The position numbers and the translations under genes were made by a program. The notes beneath the pieces are model-generated. The model ran no database searches and was not told the DNA's origin. It was given only the letters and a program-made list of their open reading frames with translations. 64,000 nucleotides of DNA from Acetobacteraceae bacterium (GTDB lineage Bacteria; Pseudomonadota; Alphaproteobacteria; Acetobacterales; Acetobacteraceae): assembly GCA_947475245.1 (NCBI GenBank), contig CANJLW010000024.1:1-64000 (forward strand), written 5' to 3'. Positions 14,601 through 28,736 of the stretch are shown piece by piece (position 1 is the stretch's first letter; the number at the start of each line of letters is the position of its first letter).

Positions 14601-17486
14601 ATGGACCGCTCTGAATACCATGCAAAATATTTCGCGTATGATCTTACGCGCAGAGCTTCATCAGGTATCGATCGTCTCTCGATGTCGCTCTTTGATGCGG
14701 CGGTGGATTTAAATCCTCATCAGATTGAGGCTGCTCTTTTTGCGCTTGAATCGCCGTTGTCGAAGGGCGTTCTTCTTGCAGATGAAGTCGGCCTTGGTAA
14801 GACCATCGAAGCCGGTATCGTGCTCTGCCAGCTATGGGCAGAGCGGAAGCGCCGCCTGCTCGTTATCTGCCCGGCGTCGCTGCGAAAGCAATGGGCGATC
14901 GAGATGGCGGAAAAGTTCAACCTTCCCAGCCAGGTCATCGACGCGAAAACCTATCGCGATGCCAAGCGCGCCGGCCGCTCGCCGCTCGACTCCAAATGCA
15001 TCACCATTCTGTCGTTCAACTATGCCGCCGCTTTGCGCGACGAGCTGAAAGCCATCAACTGGGACATCGTTGTCATCGACGAAGCCCACAAACTGCGAAA
15101 CGCCTACAGGCCGAGCAACAAGGTCGGCCAAGCCATCCGGTGGGCGACAGAGGATTGTCGCAAGCTGCTCCTCACCGCCACGCCGCTCCAGAATTCCCTG
15201 GTCGAACTGTACGGCCTTTCGACCCTGATCGACGAACATATCTTCGGTGACGTGAACGCATTCCGTGCCCGCTATGCGAGCGCTGGCAGCAGTATCGTCG
15301 ATCTTCGCCAACGCCTCGCCACCTTCTGCAAGCGCACCCTGCGCAATCAGGTGACCGAGTATGTCCGCTATACCGAGCGACGCGCGATCACGCGCCCGTT
15401 CACACCAAGCGACAGCGAGCACTCGCTTTATGAGGCCGTATCGGGATTTCTTCAGCGCCCAAACAGCTACGCATTACCACAACGGCAGCGGCACCTAACG
15501 GCGCTGATCCTCCGCAAGCTGTTGGCATCCTCATCGCTCGCCATTGCCGGCACGCTCGACACGCTGCGCGCGCGGTTGGAAACGCTGCGGGATGAACAGG
15601 TGAAAGACGATCCTGTTTTTGCAGAGCGGTTGATCGAGTCCGAGGAAATCGAGGACGAGTTGCTTGACGAAATCCTGGCCGATGAAATCGAGGGCGACGC
15701 CGAAACCGCAACCGCGCCGGTCGATCGGATGAAGCTGAAGGAGGAAATCGAAATCCTCCAAAGCCTCGCGACACGCGCGAGAGCAATTCCCGTTGATACA
15801 AAATCCGAAACCCTGCTGAAGGCGCTCGACATCGGCTTCGCGCAGATGGCCGAAACCGGCGCGGCGCGAAAAGCGTTGATCTTCACGGAATCGCGGCGCA
15901 CGCAGGACTATCTCAAGGGCTTCCTTGAGACGAACGGCTATGCCGGCCAGGTCGTTCTGTTCAATGGCACCAACAGCGGGCCGGAAGCTACCGCCATCTA
16001 TGAGCGTTGGCTTGCTGAGAACCGCACCACAGGACGATCATCCGGCTCGCGCGCGATCGATGTCCGCACGGCACTGGTGGAAGACTTCAAGGACAACGGA
16101 ACCATCTTCATTGCTACCGAGGCCGCATCAGAAGGCGTCAATCTGCAATTCTGTTCGATGGTCGTGAACTATGATCTACCGTGGAACCCTCAGCGCATCG
16201 AACAGCGTATCGGGCGCTGCCATCGCTACGGCCAGAAGCATGATGTCGTCGTCATCAACTTCCTCAATGAGCGCAACGAAGCCGACCGGCGCGTACTCGA
16301 ATTGCTTGGCGAAAAATTCAGCCTCTTCAACGGCGTGTTTGGCGCTTCCGATGATGTGCTCGGCAGCATCGAGTCCGGCGTCGATTTCGAAAAACGCATC
16401 CTCGCCATCTACCAGGAATGCCGTTCGTCGGAAGAGATCGAAGCGGCCTTCGCCAAACTGCAAGCCGAGATGGACGAGAACATTCGCGCGCGCATGGACG
16501 ACACGCGCCGCACGCTGTTCGAACGTTTCGATGAAGACGTGCACCAACGGCTGCGCATCAAACTGGCCGATGCCAAGGCGCAGCTCGACCGCGTTGGACA
16601 TCGCTTTTGGTCGCTGACGCGCTTCATCCTGTCAGCGCGCGCTGCTTTTGACGATGACGCACTCGCCTTTGATCTAACCGACCCGCCGGCGACTGATATC
16701 GCTTCCGGCCGCTATCATCTGATTTCGAAATCGCAGCCAGAGGCCGGCACCGATCGCAGCGAAGACCAGGGCAGCTTCCTCTATCGCTTGTCGCATCCGC
16801 TTGGAGAGAATGTCATCCATGCCGGCAAGACGGTGGCGACGCCGCCGGCGACGCTCACCTTCGACATCAGCGCTCACGCATCACGCATCCATGCCGTCGA
16901 AGCGTTGCGCGGCAAATCCGGCTATCTCACACTTCAGCGTTTGCAGATCGATTCCTATGAACGCGAGGAACATCTGCTGTTCTCCGGCTTCGATGATGAC
17001 GGCGCATCGCTTGACCAGGAGACGATGGAGAAATTGTTCGGTTGCGATGCCGGGATAGATGACCTGCCAATGGTGCCGGACACCATCGCGGCACGGTTGG
17101 AGGCCGAAAGCCTCCGCCACGCCAAGGCGACCATCAGCCTGTCGCTTGAGCAGAACAGCGCGCACTTCAACCAGGCGCGCGAAAAGCTGGAAAAGTGGGC
17201 CGACGATATGGTGCTTGCGGCCGAGAAGGCGCTCACTGATACCAAGGAGCAAATCAAGGTGCTGCGTCGCCAGGCCCGGCAGGCGCTGACCCTTGAGGAG
17301 CAGCACGACATTCAGGAGAAGCTGCAAAAGCTGGAGCGCCAGCAGCGCCGCCAGCGCCAGGAGATTTTTGACGTCGAAGACAAGATCATGGAGAAGCGTG
17401 ATACGCTCATCGAGCAGCTTGAGCGGCGCCTATCCCAGAAGACCGAAACTGAGACCCTGTTCACTATCCGGTGGCAGGTCGTCTAA
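14601..17486 (+). CDS. SNF2-family helicase/translocase, first gene of the restriction-like operon
   Basis: The 961-residue protein has helicase motif I DEVGLGKT (about residues 61-68), motif II DEAH (160-163) and, in the second lobe, NYDLPWNPQRIEQRIGRCHRYGQ-type motif VI sequence near residue 530. The last 130 residues form a long coiled coil. This is the SNF2/RapA-type layout, a DNA translocase rather than a strand-separating helicase. The ATG at 14601 begins the recognisable sequence; 14535 and 14538 are earlier in-frame choices. It is followed after 29 bases by the methyltransferase gene and then the nuclease gene. SNF2 proteins occur in phage-defence loci such as DISARM (DrmD), but the other DISARM parts are absent here. 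Confidence 0.88.
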   Translation: MDRSEYHAKYFAYDLTRRASSGIDRLSMSLFDAAVDLNPHQIEAALFALESPLSKGVLLADEVGLGKTIEAGIVLCQLWAERKRRLLVICPASLRKQWAIEMAEKFNLPSQVIDAKTYRDAKRAGRSPLDSKCITILSFNYAAALRDELKAINWDIVVIDEAHKLRNAYRPSNKVGQAIRWATEDCRKLLLTATPLQNSLVELYGLSTLIDEHIFGDVNAFRARYASAGSSIVDLRQRLATFCKRTLRNQVTEYVRYTERRAITRPFTPSDSEHSLYEAVSGFLQRPNSYALPQRQRHLTALILRKLLASSSLAIAGTLDTLRARLETLRDEQVKDDPVFAERLIESEEIEDELLDEILADEIEGDAETATAPVDRMKLKEEIEILQSLATRARAIPVDTKSETLLKALDIGFAQMAETGAARKALIFTESRRTQDYLKGFLETNGYAGQVVLFNGTNSGPEATAIYERWLAENRTTGRSSGSRAIDVRTALVEDFKDNGTIFIATEAASEGVNLQFCSMVVNYDLPWNPQRIEQRIGRCHRYGQKHDVVVINFLNERNEADRRVLELLGEKFSLFNGVFGASDDVLGSIESGVDFEKRILAIYQECRSSEEIEAAFAKLQAEMDENIRARMDDTRRTLFERFDEDVHQRLRIKLADAKAQLDRVGHRFWSLTRFILSARAAFDDDALAFDLTDPPATDIASGRYHLISKSQPEAGTDRSEDQGSFLYRLSHPLGENVIHAGKTVATPPATLTFDISAHASRIHAVEALRGKSGYLTLQRLQIDSYEREEHLLFSGFDDDGASLDQETMEKLFGCDAGIDDLPMVPDTIAARLEAESLRHAKATISLSLEQNSAHFNQAREKLEKWADDMVLAAEKALTDTKEQIKVLRRQARQALTLEEQHDIQEKLQKLERQQRRQRQEIFDVEDKIMEKRDTLIEQLERRLSQKTETETLFTIRWQVV

Positions 17487-17515
17487 ACCGAACCAGAGAG
17501 AAACCGAGCGACCGC

Positions 17516-20745
<3,230 letters not shown>

Positions 20746-20746
<1 letters not shown>

Positions 20747-23700
20747 TGCCGCGCGGGCGTCCTCGGAAAGTCGCGGCGGCTGGTGCAGCTGCGCCGGTAG
20801 CGCCGCGCGCCCGACGCGGCCAGCCGCAGGTCCCGTTTGTGTTCAAGTTGGCATTGAACCAGTGGCTGTTGTCATTGTTCAACGTCAGCAAGTTCGAGCA
20901 GCTCGCCGAGCATCTGCGTAACGAAAAACTGGAAGGCATGGACGAGAACAACGTTCATCATTTTCACCATGCGCTGACCGCGCAGCTGTTCAACCTGACC
21001 CAGTTGCCGACCGAGCTGTTGCTGGAGTATGACCAGAATATCGTTCGCCATACCCAGCGCCTAAACGAACGCCGGATCACGCGCGGCGAAGCGCCGATCG
21101 TGTGGAAATATTTCCAGTATCTGACCCTGCTGTTCACTGAAATCTATCTAGACCGCTATTTCCGCGACCCCAAGACGCTGCTCGCCGATATCAACGCCCA
21201 GGTGGCAGAGATGAATGCTGACCGACCCGAGGGCGATCATGTCGCGGCGTTCGACGACAGCGCCGAGGCATGGTCTCAGATCAACAAGCTGGCCTACTGG
21301 AGCGCCACCGGCAGCGGCAAGACGCTGCTGATGCACGCCAACATCCTGCAATATCAATTCTATCTCGACAAGCATGGCCGCCGCCGCGAGTTGAACCGCA
21401 TCATCCTGCTCACCCCCAACGAAGGGTTGAGCCAGCAGCATTTGCGTGAATTCGAAGAGGCCGGCCTTCCTGCCGAGCTGTTTCAGAAGGACGGCGGCGG
21501 ATTGTTTTCTGGTCGGCGGATCGAAATCCTCGACATCCACAAATTGAAGGATGAGATGGGCGACAAGACCATCGCCATCGACGCCTTCGAAGGCAACAAT
21601 CTCGTGTTGGTCGATGAAGGTCATCGCGGCGCATCCGGCGGTGAGGAGGGCGCGTGGATGCGCTTCCGCAACGCCCTGTGTGAGAGAGGTTTTTCGTTCG
21701 AATATTCCGCGACCTTCGGCCAGGCGGTGAAGGGCAACAAGGCGCTTACCGACCTGTACGCCAAAAGCGTGCTGTTCGATTATTCCTACCGCTATTTCTA
21801 TGGCGACGGCTTCGGCAAGGACTATCAGATCCTCAATCTCGACGAGGCTACGCAGACCAGCCATCTCGATACCTATCTCATCGCCTGCCTGCTCGCCTTC
21901 TTTCAGCAGCAACGCCTGTTCAAGGAACAAGGCACAGCATTCCGTATTTTCAACATCGTGAAGCCGCTTTGGATTTTCGTTGGCGGCAGCGTGACGAAGA
22001 CGCTCGCGACGCGCGACGCATCGGACATCATCGAGATTTTGAAATTCTTCAGCCGCTATCTCGCCAACCGTTCAAACAGCATCAAGCAGATCGAGCAGGT
22101 GCTCAACCAGGGCCTGCTGACGGCCGGCGGCAAGAACCTGTTTGCTGGTCGCTTTGCCTATCTCAATACCATCGGCCTCTCCCCGATGCAGATTTTCGAC
22201 GAAACCTTGGCGGTCATGTTCAATGCTCCCGGCGGCGGTGTTCTGCACGTGGAGAACATCAAGGGCGCGACCGGTGAGATTGCGCTGAGCGTTGGCGACA
22301 ATGTGCCGTTCGGCGTCATCAATGTGGGGGACGACGCTAAGCTGGTGAAGCTGTGCGAAGACAATGGCCTGTCCACAGGTGACAGCGAATTCGCGGGCTC
22401 GCTGTTCCACGGGATCAACACGCCAACATCGCCGGTCAATCTGTTGATCGGCTCGAAGAAGTTCACCGAAGGCTGGAACAGCTGGCGAGTCAGCACCATG
22501 GGCCTCATGAATGTAGGCCAGACCGAAGGCTCGCAGATTATCCAGCTCTTTGGGCGTGGCGTTCGGCTGAAGGGCTATAACGCCAGCTTGAAGCGCAGTA
22601 GCAAGGTGCAGCTTCCCGATGAAGTGCAACGGCCAAACCACATCGGCGTGCTGGAGACGCTTTCGATCTTCGGCATCCGCGCGGACTATATGGCGCAGTT
22701 CCGAGACTTCCTTGAAGAGGAGGGATTGCCGACGAATGATGACCGCGAGGAGTTCATGCTCCCGATTATCAAGAACCTCGGTAAGCAGAAGCTGAAGACC
22801 ATTCGCTTGAAGAAGACGATTAACGGCGTCAGCACGGAGTTTGGTGACGCCTTCCGTCGGCTCGGGCCAATCCCAACCTTGGCGAAGCCTGATCCGGCCG
22901 CTGATGCGGCGACGGCCTATCTCCAGAATAACCAGGTTGTCCTGAATTGGTACCCGAAAATCCAGGCGATGAAATCACGCGGTGTTGCCGGTGGCGATGT
23001 CGAGGCCGCGCCGAACCAGGAGCATCTGTCCGCCCAGAATGTCGCCTTCCTTGACCGCGACCAGCTCTATTTTGAGCTGGAGCGATTCAAGGCCGAACGC
23101 GGCTGGTACAATTTCAACATCAGCGCTGATGGCATCGCAGCGCTGCTCGCCGATCCGACCTGGTATCAGCTGCTGATCCCCGCCGAGGAGCTGATTTGCG
23201 ACTCCTTCGAAAAAGTCCGCCTGTGGCAAGACATCGCGCTCGCGCTGCTGAAGAAATACACAGAGCGCTATTACACGTTCCGGAAACGCGAATGGGAGTT
23301 GCCGCATCTTGAGTATCAGGAGATGAGCGAAGACGACCCCAACTTCCCGAAGGGTGGCGACGAGGATGGCGATGGCTATTACCGTATCCTACTCGACAAA
23401 TCCCAGACCGAGATCATCACCAAGCTGACTGAGCTAAAGGCCATCATCGAATCCGGTACGCTCAAGCCTTGGGAATTCAGCGGCATGAAAGCCATCTGGT
23501 TCGGCAAGCATCTCTATGAGCCGCTGCTTTACCTTGACCAAAACATCGTCGAGGTTAGCCCGGTGCCTTTGAACAAGGGCGAGCGCAACCTTGTCGAGGA
23601 CATCAAGGCGTATCACGACAGCGCCGGCGCATTCTTCGCCGACAAGCAGCTCTACCTGCTACGCAATCTCAGCAAAGGTCGTGGCGTCGGCTTCTTCGAG

Positions 23701-24042
23701 GCCGGGAATTTCCATCCCGACTTCATCCTCTGGCTGATCGTCGGCGACCGCCAGTTCATCACGTTCGTCGATCCAAAAGGCATTCGCAACATCGGCTTCA
23801 GCGACCCTAAGATTCAGTTCTATCAGACAATCAAGGACATCGAGGCGCGCTTGGGCGATCCTGCGGTCACGCTCAGCAGCTTCATCATTTCGAACACGCC
23901 TTCGCACGTCATGCGAATGCTCTGGAGTGTCGAGAAGGCCGACATGGGTACGCGGAACATCCTGTTCCAGGACGAGGACAAATCCGACTACGTCGAGACG
24001 ATGATGAACCGTGTGGTGGCTACCCACCAAAGCTGTTCCTGA
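20746..24042 (+). CDS. Type III Res-like helicase with a C-terminal PD-(D/E)XK nuclease
   Basis: The 1098-residue protein has helicase motif [11 protein letters not shown] (about residue 185), motif II LVDEGH (about 290) and motif [14 protein letters not shown] (about 605). Near the C-terminus, [10 protein letters not shown] followed by ITFVDPKG fits a PD-(D/E)XK nuclease with Asp-x-Lys. This is the layout of type III restriction Res subunits, which cut after ATP-driven movement when sites are unmethylated. The short basic N-terminal tail ([10 protein letters not shown]) resembles an AT-hook. Its ATG overlaps the methyltransferase stop, so production of the two is coupled. Together with the SNF2 protein the three genes make a restriction-modification-like unit. 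Confidence 0.87.
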
Positions 24043-24104
24043 GAGTGATCACAGTTAATCTGGAGGCGATGAAGATTGTGCGCAACCTCCCGGCATTGGA
24101 AGAT

Positions 24105-27100
24105 TTATCGTAGCTCAATCATCTGAGCTAATTCGAGATATCGGCAAAAAGCGTTTGCTAGCTGCATTTGTCTTGGCGTCTTGCACTCAGCCTCAAAGAT
24201 AGAAGGGGAGGCGATTAGGATTGCAAGACACTTGGCGCGAGAGATCGCGACATTGAACCGATTGGAGCTGTAGAGAAACTCCATGCCGCGCGGCGCATCG
24301 GCGTGGCTGGACGTTGCCATCGAATAAATGGCAATTGGCGCCTCCTGGCCCTGGAATTTATCTACGGTGCCCACGCGAGCACCAGGCGGGAGACGCTCCT
24401 GAATCTCAAACACTTGAGCATTGTATGGGGTGATGATCACGATATCCTCGATCGTGATCGGTCTTTCGGTCCCATCACGGTCGATCCAGCGGGGATTCGA
24501 GTTCAGGATCGACATAACGGTTTGTAGCACAGCCCCAGCTTCTTCGACAGAATAGCTCTTGTTCCCGGAATGCTCTACTGGGATGTAGCGGAGCCCGGAC
24601 CCGTTAATCGATCCATCGGACAAGATAACCTGCTGCCTGCATCCTTCTTTGGGATGGAGTTTGTTCTCGTAGAAAAGTTCTGAATCAAAAGCACAAATTG
24701 CCGGGTGCATACGCCAGGTCTCAGCGAGGAATAGCCCCCGGTCAGACTCGATCGTCTGCCTTCCACTCAAGACGTGCTCCAATGACGACACGCCCGTTCC
24801 ATCTGGATGGGTGCCTTGCATAGGTTGATCAAGCTGCTGCGGATCACCGAGCAGGATCAGCCGCTTGGCCGCGTGTGACACGGCTAGCACATTTGCCAGT
24901 GACATCTGGGCAGCTTCGTCGACCACGAGGACATCCAGAAGGTCTTGGGCATCATCTCTCGCCCAAAAGAAACTCGTGGCACCTGCCACCTGAGTTTGCC
25001 CGGCGGTCAAAGCCGTAATCATGGCCTTGTTGTCTATGGCAAATGTCAGACGGTGCTGATCATCTTCTTTGTCGGCAGCCTTCTGGATGCATTGAACATA
25101 AACGCCCATTTCATCGGCGGCTTCGATAACCTTGTCGAGGAGATTACGGATCACTTTGTGGCTGTTGGCCGTTATCCCGACCTTGAGGCCTTGCTGTACG
25201 AATATGCAGATCATGCGTGCGCCGGTATGGGACTTTCCAGTGCCGGGTGGGCCTTGTATCGGAAGAACGCCACCTTCGAGGCTCCTCGCGATGCGGATGG
25301 CAGCATCGAGTGTGCTCTCTCCATCCTTCTGGATGACCTGATCACCCATGCGAGGTGGGATGCGAAGGAGAAGATCGCGTGCGGCGAGGTAGGGGTCGTT
25401 CCCGGTGATGCCTGAACCGGCGACATACTCGCCTATGCGCAATAGGCAATCTGCCTGCTCCTTCGATGGCACGATGTCATGGACAAAGACGGCGGCGGGA
25501 TGAACCGCCGCCGTTTTGCCAGTTTTCTTGATGTCGATCGTGCGATGCTCGTTTGAGATCGCAGCAACGCTGCCGAGCTTTTCTCCGCCAACAGCGTGCA
25601 GGGCCTTGTCCGCGCGTATGTCGGTGTCCTGTTGTGGGAACACGTACCGATGTGTGGGAAGCTTTCCCGTCGTCGGGGCATCGGCGGTATATCTTAGGCC
25701 CGACAACGCGGCGCGCTCATCGACAAGCTCATCGGCGCTCAGCGCGCTCAGGCGGAAGTATTCCCACCAAACCGCTTTATCCTCGCGGCGATGCCAGTCA
25801 AGGATATTGGCGAGTATCCATTGAGCCTGTTGCTCTTCCGATCGCTCAGCCGGATCAACCGGTATGCCCGCCGTGAGCCGTTCGACAAGGCGGTTTACAC
25901 GCTCTTGCCGTTCCGAAATCTCCTCGCTTGGCGCTTCCTGGCCTGGTGCCGGTCGCGGCACGTCCGTCCCACCGGCGATAAGCTGCGCACGCAGGACTTC
26001 GAGCCAGTTGCGAAGCGCCTCTGTCGAGACGCAGTCATCCTGGTTATAGCCTTGGACTGTTTCCTTGTTGGCGGCAGATACAGACTCAACATCGCCGAGT
26101 TCAAGGCCTGCCTGAAGTCCCGCCAGAGCGATGTTCGCTTCATTGAGAGGGACCAGGCGCTCGTATCCGTAGAATGCCTCAAGCTTCTTGATCGAATAGC
26201 TCTCAACGCTGGCGCGGAGCGCATTACGGACCACGCTGTAGAGATCGACGAACACGAGGCCGCGCAAGAGGTTGTCGATTTCATTCTCGCGCGAGGCGTA
26301 CCGTCCCATCAGGCGCTTGAGCGCAGCCGGTTCATATGGCGCGAAATGGTAGATATGAAGGTCGGGATAGGTTGCCTTCCGCTCGGTGGCAAAATCGACG
26401 AAGCGCTCGAACGCTGTCTTTTCGTCTGCGCGGTTGAATGCCCACTCCGCCCGATAGACGGCATTTCCGTCGCTATCCCGATAATGATAGCCGAACAGAT
26501 ATTCGAGCCCGTGCTCTCCGACGAAGGGATCCCCCTCAAGGTCAAAGAATATATCTCCGGGACTTGGCTCCGGGAGGATACAAAGACCGAAGCCCGGTTC
26601 GATCGTAAGAAGCTCATGGCGAAGCTCGCCCGCTTCGCGCGCCTCCGCCTGGATGTGCGCTTGCTTTTTTATCTTCTCAAACGACTGCGCCGCGCCGCGC
26701 TTGGGTTTCCAAGAGATTGGTGTTGAGAGTGCGGCTAGGTCAGCTAGCGTTTGGACGCCGTTCTCACGGAGTTCGGTGATCTGATTGCGGGAAATACCTG
26801 CCACATACGAGAGGTGATCGTCGTGCCGCCGCCTCTTGTCGCAGTTTTCAGACCAGCGGCAGATATCGCAATGCTCGGTGGGCTCGGGATAAGTTTCGAC
26901 AGTGAGGCCGCCGCACGTGGCGTTCTCAATAGCGAGTTTCGCCCGACGGAAGAAGGCGGAGTAATCGTTGATCCGGTACGACTGCGGGGCGAAGTCAGAC
27001 CAAGGAACAACGACATGAGCATATTCGGGATCGTACTGCTGCATTTCCCGCAGCATCTCCGAATAGAGGCATAGCTGTAGAACGGTGCCACCCTTGGTTT

Positions 27101-27515
27101 CGCGCGCAAGCTTAGTATCCACGACCTCGTAGGACCAGCCGCCAAACGCACACGGTGCACTGACGCGGCGCAGGATGTCGGCGCGTCCAGACCACAGCCC
27201 GTGCCGCAGCGCACCTTGAACGATAATCTCGGCGCCAGCCTTCATCGCCTCAATAGTCGCGGCGACGCTGGCATCGGAGATATCGACACCATCGATGATC
27301 GTCGCCGTGAGGCCACTTGCTTGAAGGTGGGAGATGAAGGCCCGCTCATGCTGAAATCCGCGCTCGCGCAGGATTTCCAGCAAAGGGTCCCATCGCACAG
27401 GCTTCGAGATATCGCCGGATGTAACCAGGATATCGAGTGCGGTTAGGTGCGTGCAGTTCAGATGACCGACTAGGTCGGTAGCACTTAAGTGAATTTGTTC
27501 GTGCAGCTTCTTCAT
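24105..27515 (-). CDS. TM0106-type RecB-like nuclease fused to an SF1 (DNA2-like) helicase
   Basis: The 1136-residue protein has, in order: a RecB-like nuclease (EVVDTKLARETK and QLCLYSEML) with a cysteine cluster CDICRWSENC that may bind an iron-sulfur cluster; an RNase H-like fold (FFDLEGDPF, HIYHFAPYE, NQDDCVSTEAL); and a superfamily 1 helicase (motif I GPPGTGKSHTG, motif II VVDEAAQMS, then LLGDPQQL, VDKFQGQEA and RFNVAISRAK). The start at 27515 begins the conserved part; an in-frame start exists at 27566. It faces the restriction operon, with 62 bases between stops. A DNA-degrading defence or repair enzyme is likely; whether it works with the restriction operon is open. Confidence 0.87.
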   Translation of the reverse strand: MKKLHEQIHLSATDLVGHLNCTHLTALDILVTSGDISKPVRWDPLLEILRERGFQHERAFISHLQASGLTATIIDGVDISDASVAATIEAMKAGAEIIVQGALRHGLWSGRADILRRVSAPCAFGGWSYEVVDTKLARETKGGTVLQLCLYSEMLREMQQYDPEYAHVVVPWSDFAPQSYRINDYSAFFRRAKLAIENATCGGLTVETYPEPTEHCDICRWSENCDKRRRHDDHLSYVAGISRNQITELRENGVQTLADLAALSTPISWKPKRGAAQSFEKIKKQAHIQAEAREAGELRHELLTIEPGFGLCILPEPSPGDIFFDLEGDPFVGEHGLEYLFGYHYRDSDGNAVYRAEWAFNRADEKTAFERFVDFATERKATYPDLHIYHFAPYEPAALKRLMGRYASRENEIDNLLRGLVFVDLYSVVRNALRASVESYSIKKLEAFYGYERLVPLNEANIALAGLQAGLELGDVESVSAANKETVQGYNQDDCVSTEALRNWLEVLRAQLIAGGTDVPRPAPGQEAPSEEISERQERVNRLVERLTAGIPVDPAERSEEQQAQWILANILDWHRREDKAVWWEYFRLSALSADELVDERAALSGLRYTADAPTTGKLPTHRYVFPQQDTDIRADKALHAVGGEKLGSVAAISNEHRTIDIKKTGKTAAVHPAAVFVHDIVPSKEQADCLLRIGEYVAGSGITGNDPYLAARDLLLRIPPRMGDQVIQKDGESTLDAAIRIARSLEGGVLPIQGPPGTGKSHTGARMICIFVQQGLKVGITANSHKVIRNLLDKVIEAADEMGVYVQCIQKAADKEDDQHRLTFAIDNKAMITALTAGQTQVAGATSFFWARDDAQDLLDVLVVDEAAQMSLANVLAVSHAAKRLILLGDPQQLDQPMQGTHPDGTGVSSLEHVLSGRQTIESDRGLFLAETWRMHPAICAFDSELFYENKLHPKEGCRQQVILSDGSINGSGLRYIPVEHSGNKSYSVEEAGAVLQTVMSILNSNPRWIDRDGTERPITIEDIVIITPYNAQVFEIQERLPPGARVGTVDKFQGQEAPIAIYSMATSSHADAPRGMEFLYSSNRFNVAISRAKCLAILIASPSIFEAECKTPRQMQLANAFCRYLELAQMIELR

Positions 27516-27677
27516 TGGGTCCAATCGTATCAACGAATCTGGCGGCAAGCCATCACAGAATGGCATCGGCCAGATCGGCGAAAGCTAGGCGCGGTCTAGC
27601 TGGGAGACAAATGCAGCACCATAAGCCAGCCATTCACGGTTGAGTTTCCACTGGGATATGCGTGATCCGACGAGTTC

Positions 27678-28004
27678 TTAGGGGCGCATTTCCATCGACA
27701 CGGCAGCGGGGCGCCGTGGGTGGATTTTCACGGTCACTTCGACCTCCTGGCCGAGATGGGCAAGGATCGTCATCAGACGGTCGATGGTGAAGCGGTCCAG
27801 CTTGGCTTTGCGGATGCGGGAGAAATCAGCCGCCGCGACGCCAGTCGCTTCGTGCGCTGCACGCACGGTCAGCTTCTTCTCATCGAGCACGCTAATGATG
27901 CGTGCCGCGAGCAGGGAGCGCAGTTGCTCTTTGTCCGCGTCGGGGTGGCCCAGATCGCGAAAGACGTTGCCGCTCCCGCGAATGATTTCAGTGTCTTTGC
28001 TCAT
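27678..28004 (-). CDS. XRE-family antitoxin
   Basis: The 108-residue protein has a helix-turn-helix domain (KLTVRAAHEATGVAAADFSRIRKAKLDRFTIDRLMTIL, about residues 43-80) of the type found as antitoxin next to phage Gp49-like/RelE toxins. It would bind and neutralise the toxin and repress the shared promoter. Its ATG overlaps the toxin stop by four bases, so the toxin is encoded first, the HigBA-type order. The C-terminal tail is Pro- and Arg-rich. Confidence 0.85.
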   Translation of the reverse strand: MSKDTEIIRGSGNVFRDLGHPDADKEQLRSLLAARIISVLDEKKLTVRAAHEATGVAAADFSRIRKAKLDRFTIDRLMTILAHLGQEVEVTVKIHPRRPAAVSMEMRP

Positions 28005-28345
28005 TTCAGCATCTCCTTCAGTCGCTTCAACCGATCATGGATCAGGTCGATTTCGTGTTTCGGGGTTTTGATCCCGCTCTTCGATTTCTTCTGGAAGGCA
28101 TGGACCACCCAGATGTCATCATCAATCTGCAAGGCGTAGACAACCCGATACGCATCGCCCCGGTGTTTTAACGCCAATTCCATCACGCCAGAGCCAAACC
28201 CGGTCAGGTGCTTGGCGATATCCGGCATCTGGCCTTCGGCCAGGATCGTCAGTGCCCGGCCCATCTCAAGCTGTGCCCCGGCCGGAAACTCCTCAAAATC
28301 CTTCCGGGCGGCCTTCAGCCAGCTGATGGGGCGTGTGTCTATCAT
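28001..28345 (-). CDS. RelE/HigB-like toxin (phage Gp49 type)
   Basis: The 114-residue protein matches the Gp49-like branch of RelE-type toxins: SWLKAARKDFEEFP at the start, a basic GDAYRVVYAL strand in the core, then WVVHAFQKKSKSGIKTPKHEID. Such toxins cleave mRNA at the ribosome. The ATG at 28345 is chosen because the longer frame would begin at a TTG inside the promoter. Its stop overlaps the antitoxin start. The pair lies between the nuclease-helicase and ArdC genes and may stabilise the element or add to its defence. Confidence 0.85.
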   Translation of the reverse strand: MIDTRPISWLKAARKDFEEFPAGAQLEMGRALTILAEGQMPDIAKHLTGFGSGVMELALKHRGDAYRVVYALQIDDDIWVVHAFQKKSKSGIKTPKHEIDLIHDRLKRLKEMLK

Positions 28346-28381
28346 CTGCTCTATGTTGTCAAATATGACTACATTTGTCAA
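28346..28381 (-). promoter_or_regulatory. Toxin-antitoxin promoter and operator
   Basis: On the minus strand a consensus -35 TTGACA (28381-28376) is followed 17 bases later by the weak -10-like CAACAT. Between them is an inverted repeat CAAAT-8-ATTTG (28360-28377) and a second copy of TTGACA. An antitoxin bound there would cover the promoter, as usual for these operons. Confidence 0.5.
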
Positions 28382-28736
28382 GGGTGTTGATGGAAGGGGC
28401 GCGCCCCGTTGGGCCAGGCTCTACGCGGGCGCGAAGCGGCGCCCTTCCCAAGCCCGAAGGTGCGGTCTTGGCCCTCTCGGGTGACGATCCTTCGCGTGAA
28501 AGCAAGCAAGGCCGGATGGCCGCAGACGCGGCCTGACCTGGCGTTGCCAGGGCTTAGGGGCCAGCCCCTCGGCGCGCTGCAAGAGGCTTCCGCCCAGCTT
28601 CCTCCGCCTTCGCGAAAGACGCTCCGGCTCCGTGCAGCCGGGTCCCCGCGAAGCCTCTTTCCGCTTGCACACCCCGATCTCGCCGATGGGCAGGAAGCAG
28701 CGGCGCTGCTTCGCAGTTCAAAAGGAGATCAAGAAG
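28382..28736. other. GC-rich leader region before the ardC-like gene
   Basis: No convincing gene is seen in about 350 bases. There are several short palindromes, including AGGGGC-CA-GCCCCT near 28556-28569 and a GGCGCGCC block near 28398. The region may hold the ardC promoter or a structured leader, but no -35/-10 pair stands out. Confidence 0.4.

Noticed and set aside
28382-28736. A coding gene before the ardC-like gene
   Set aside because: Frames on both strands are Pro/Arg-rich with no ribosome site; the ardC start is well defined at 28,737.
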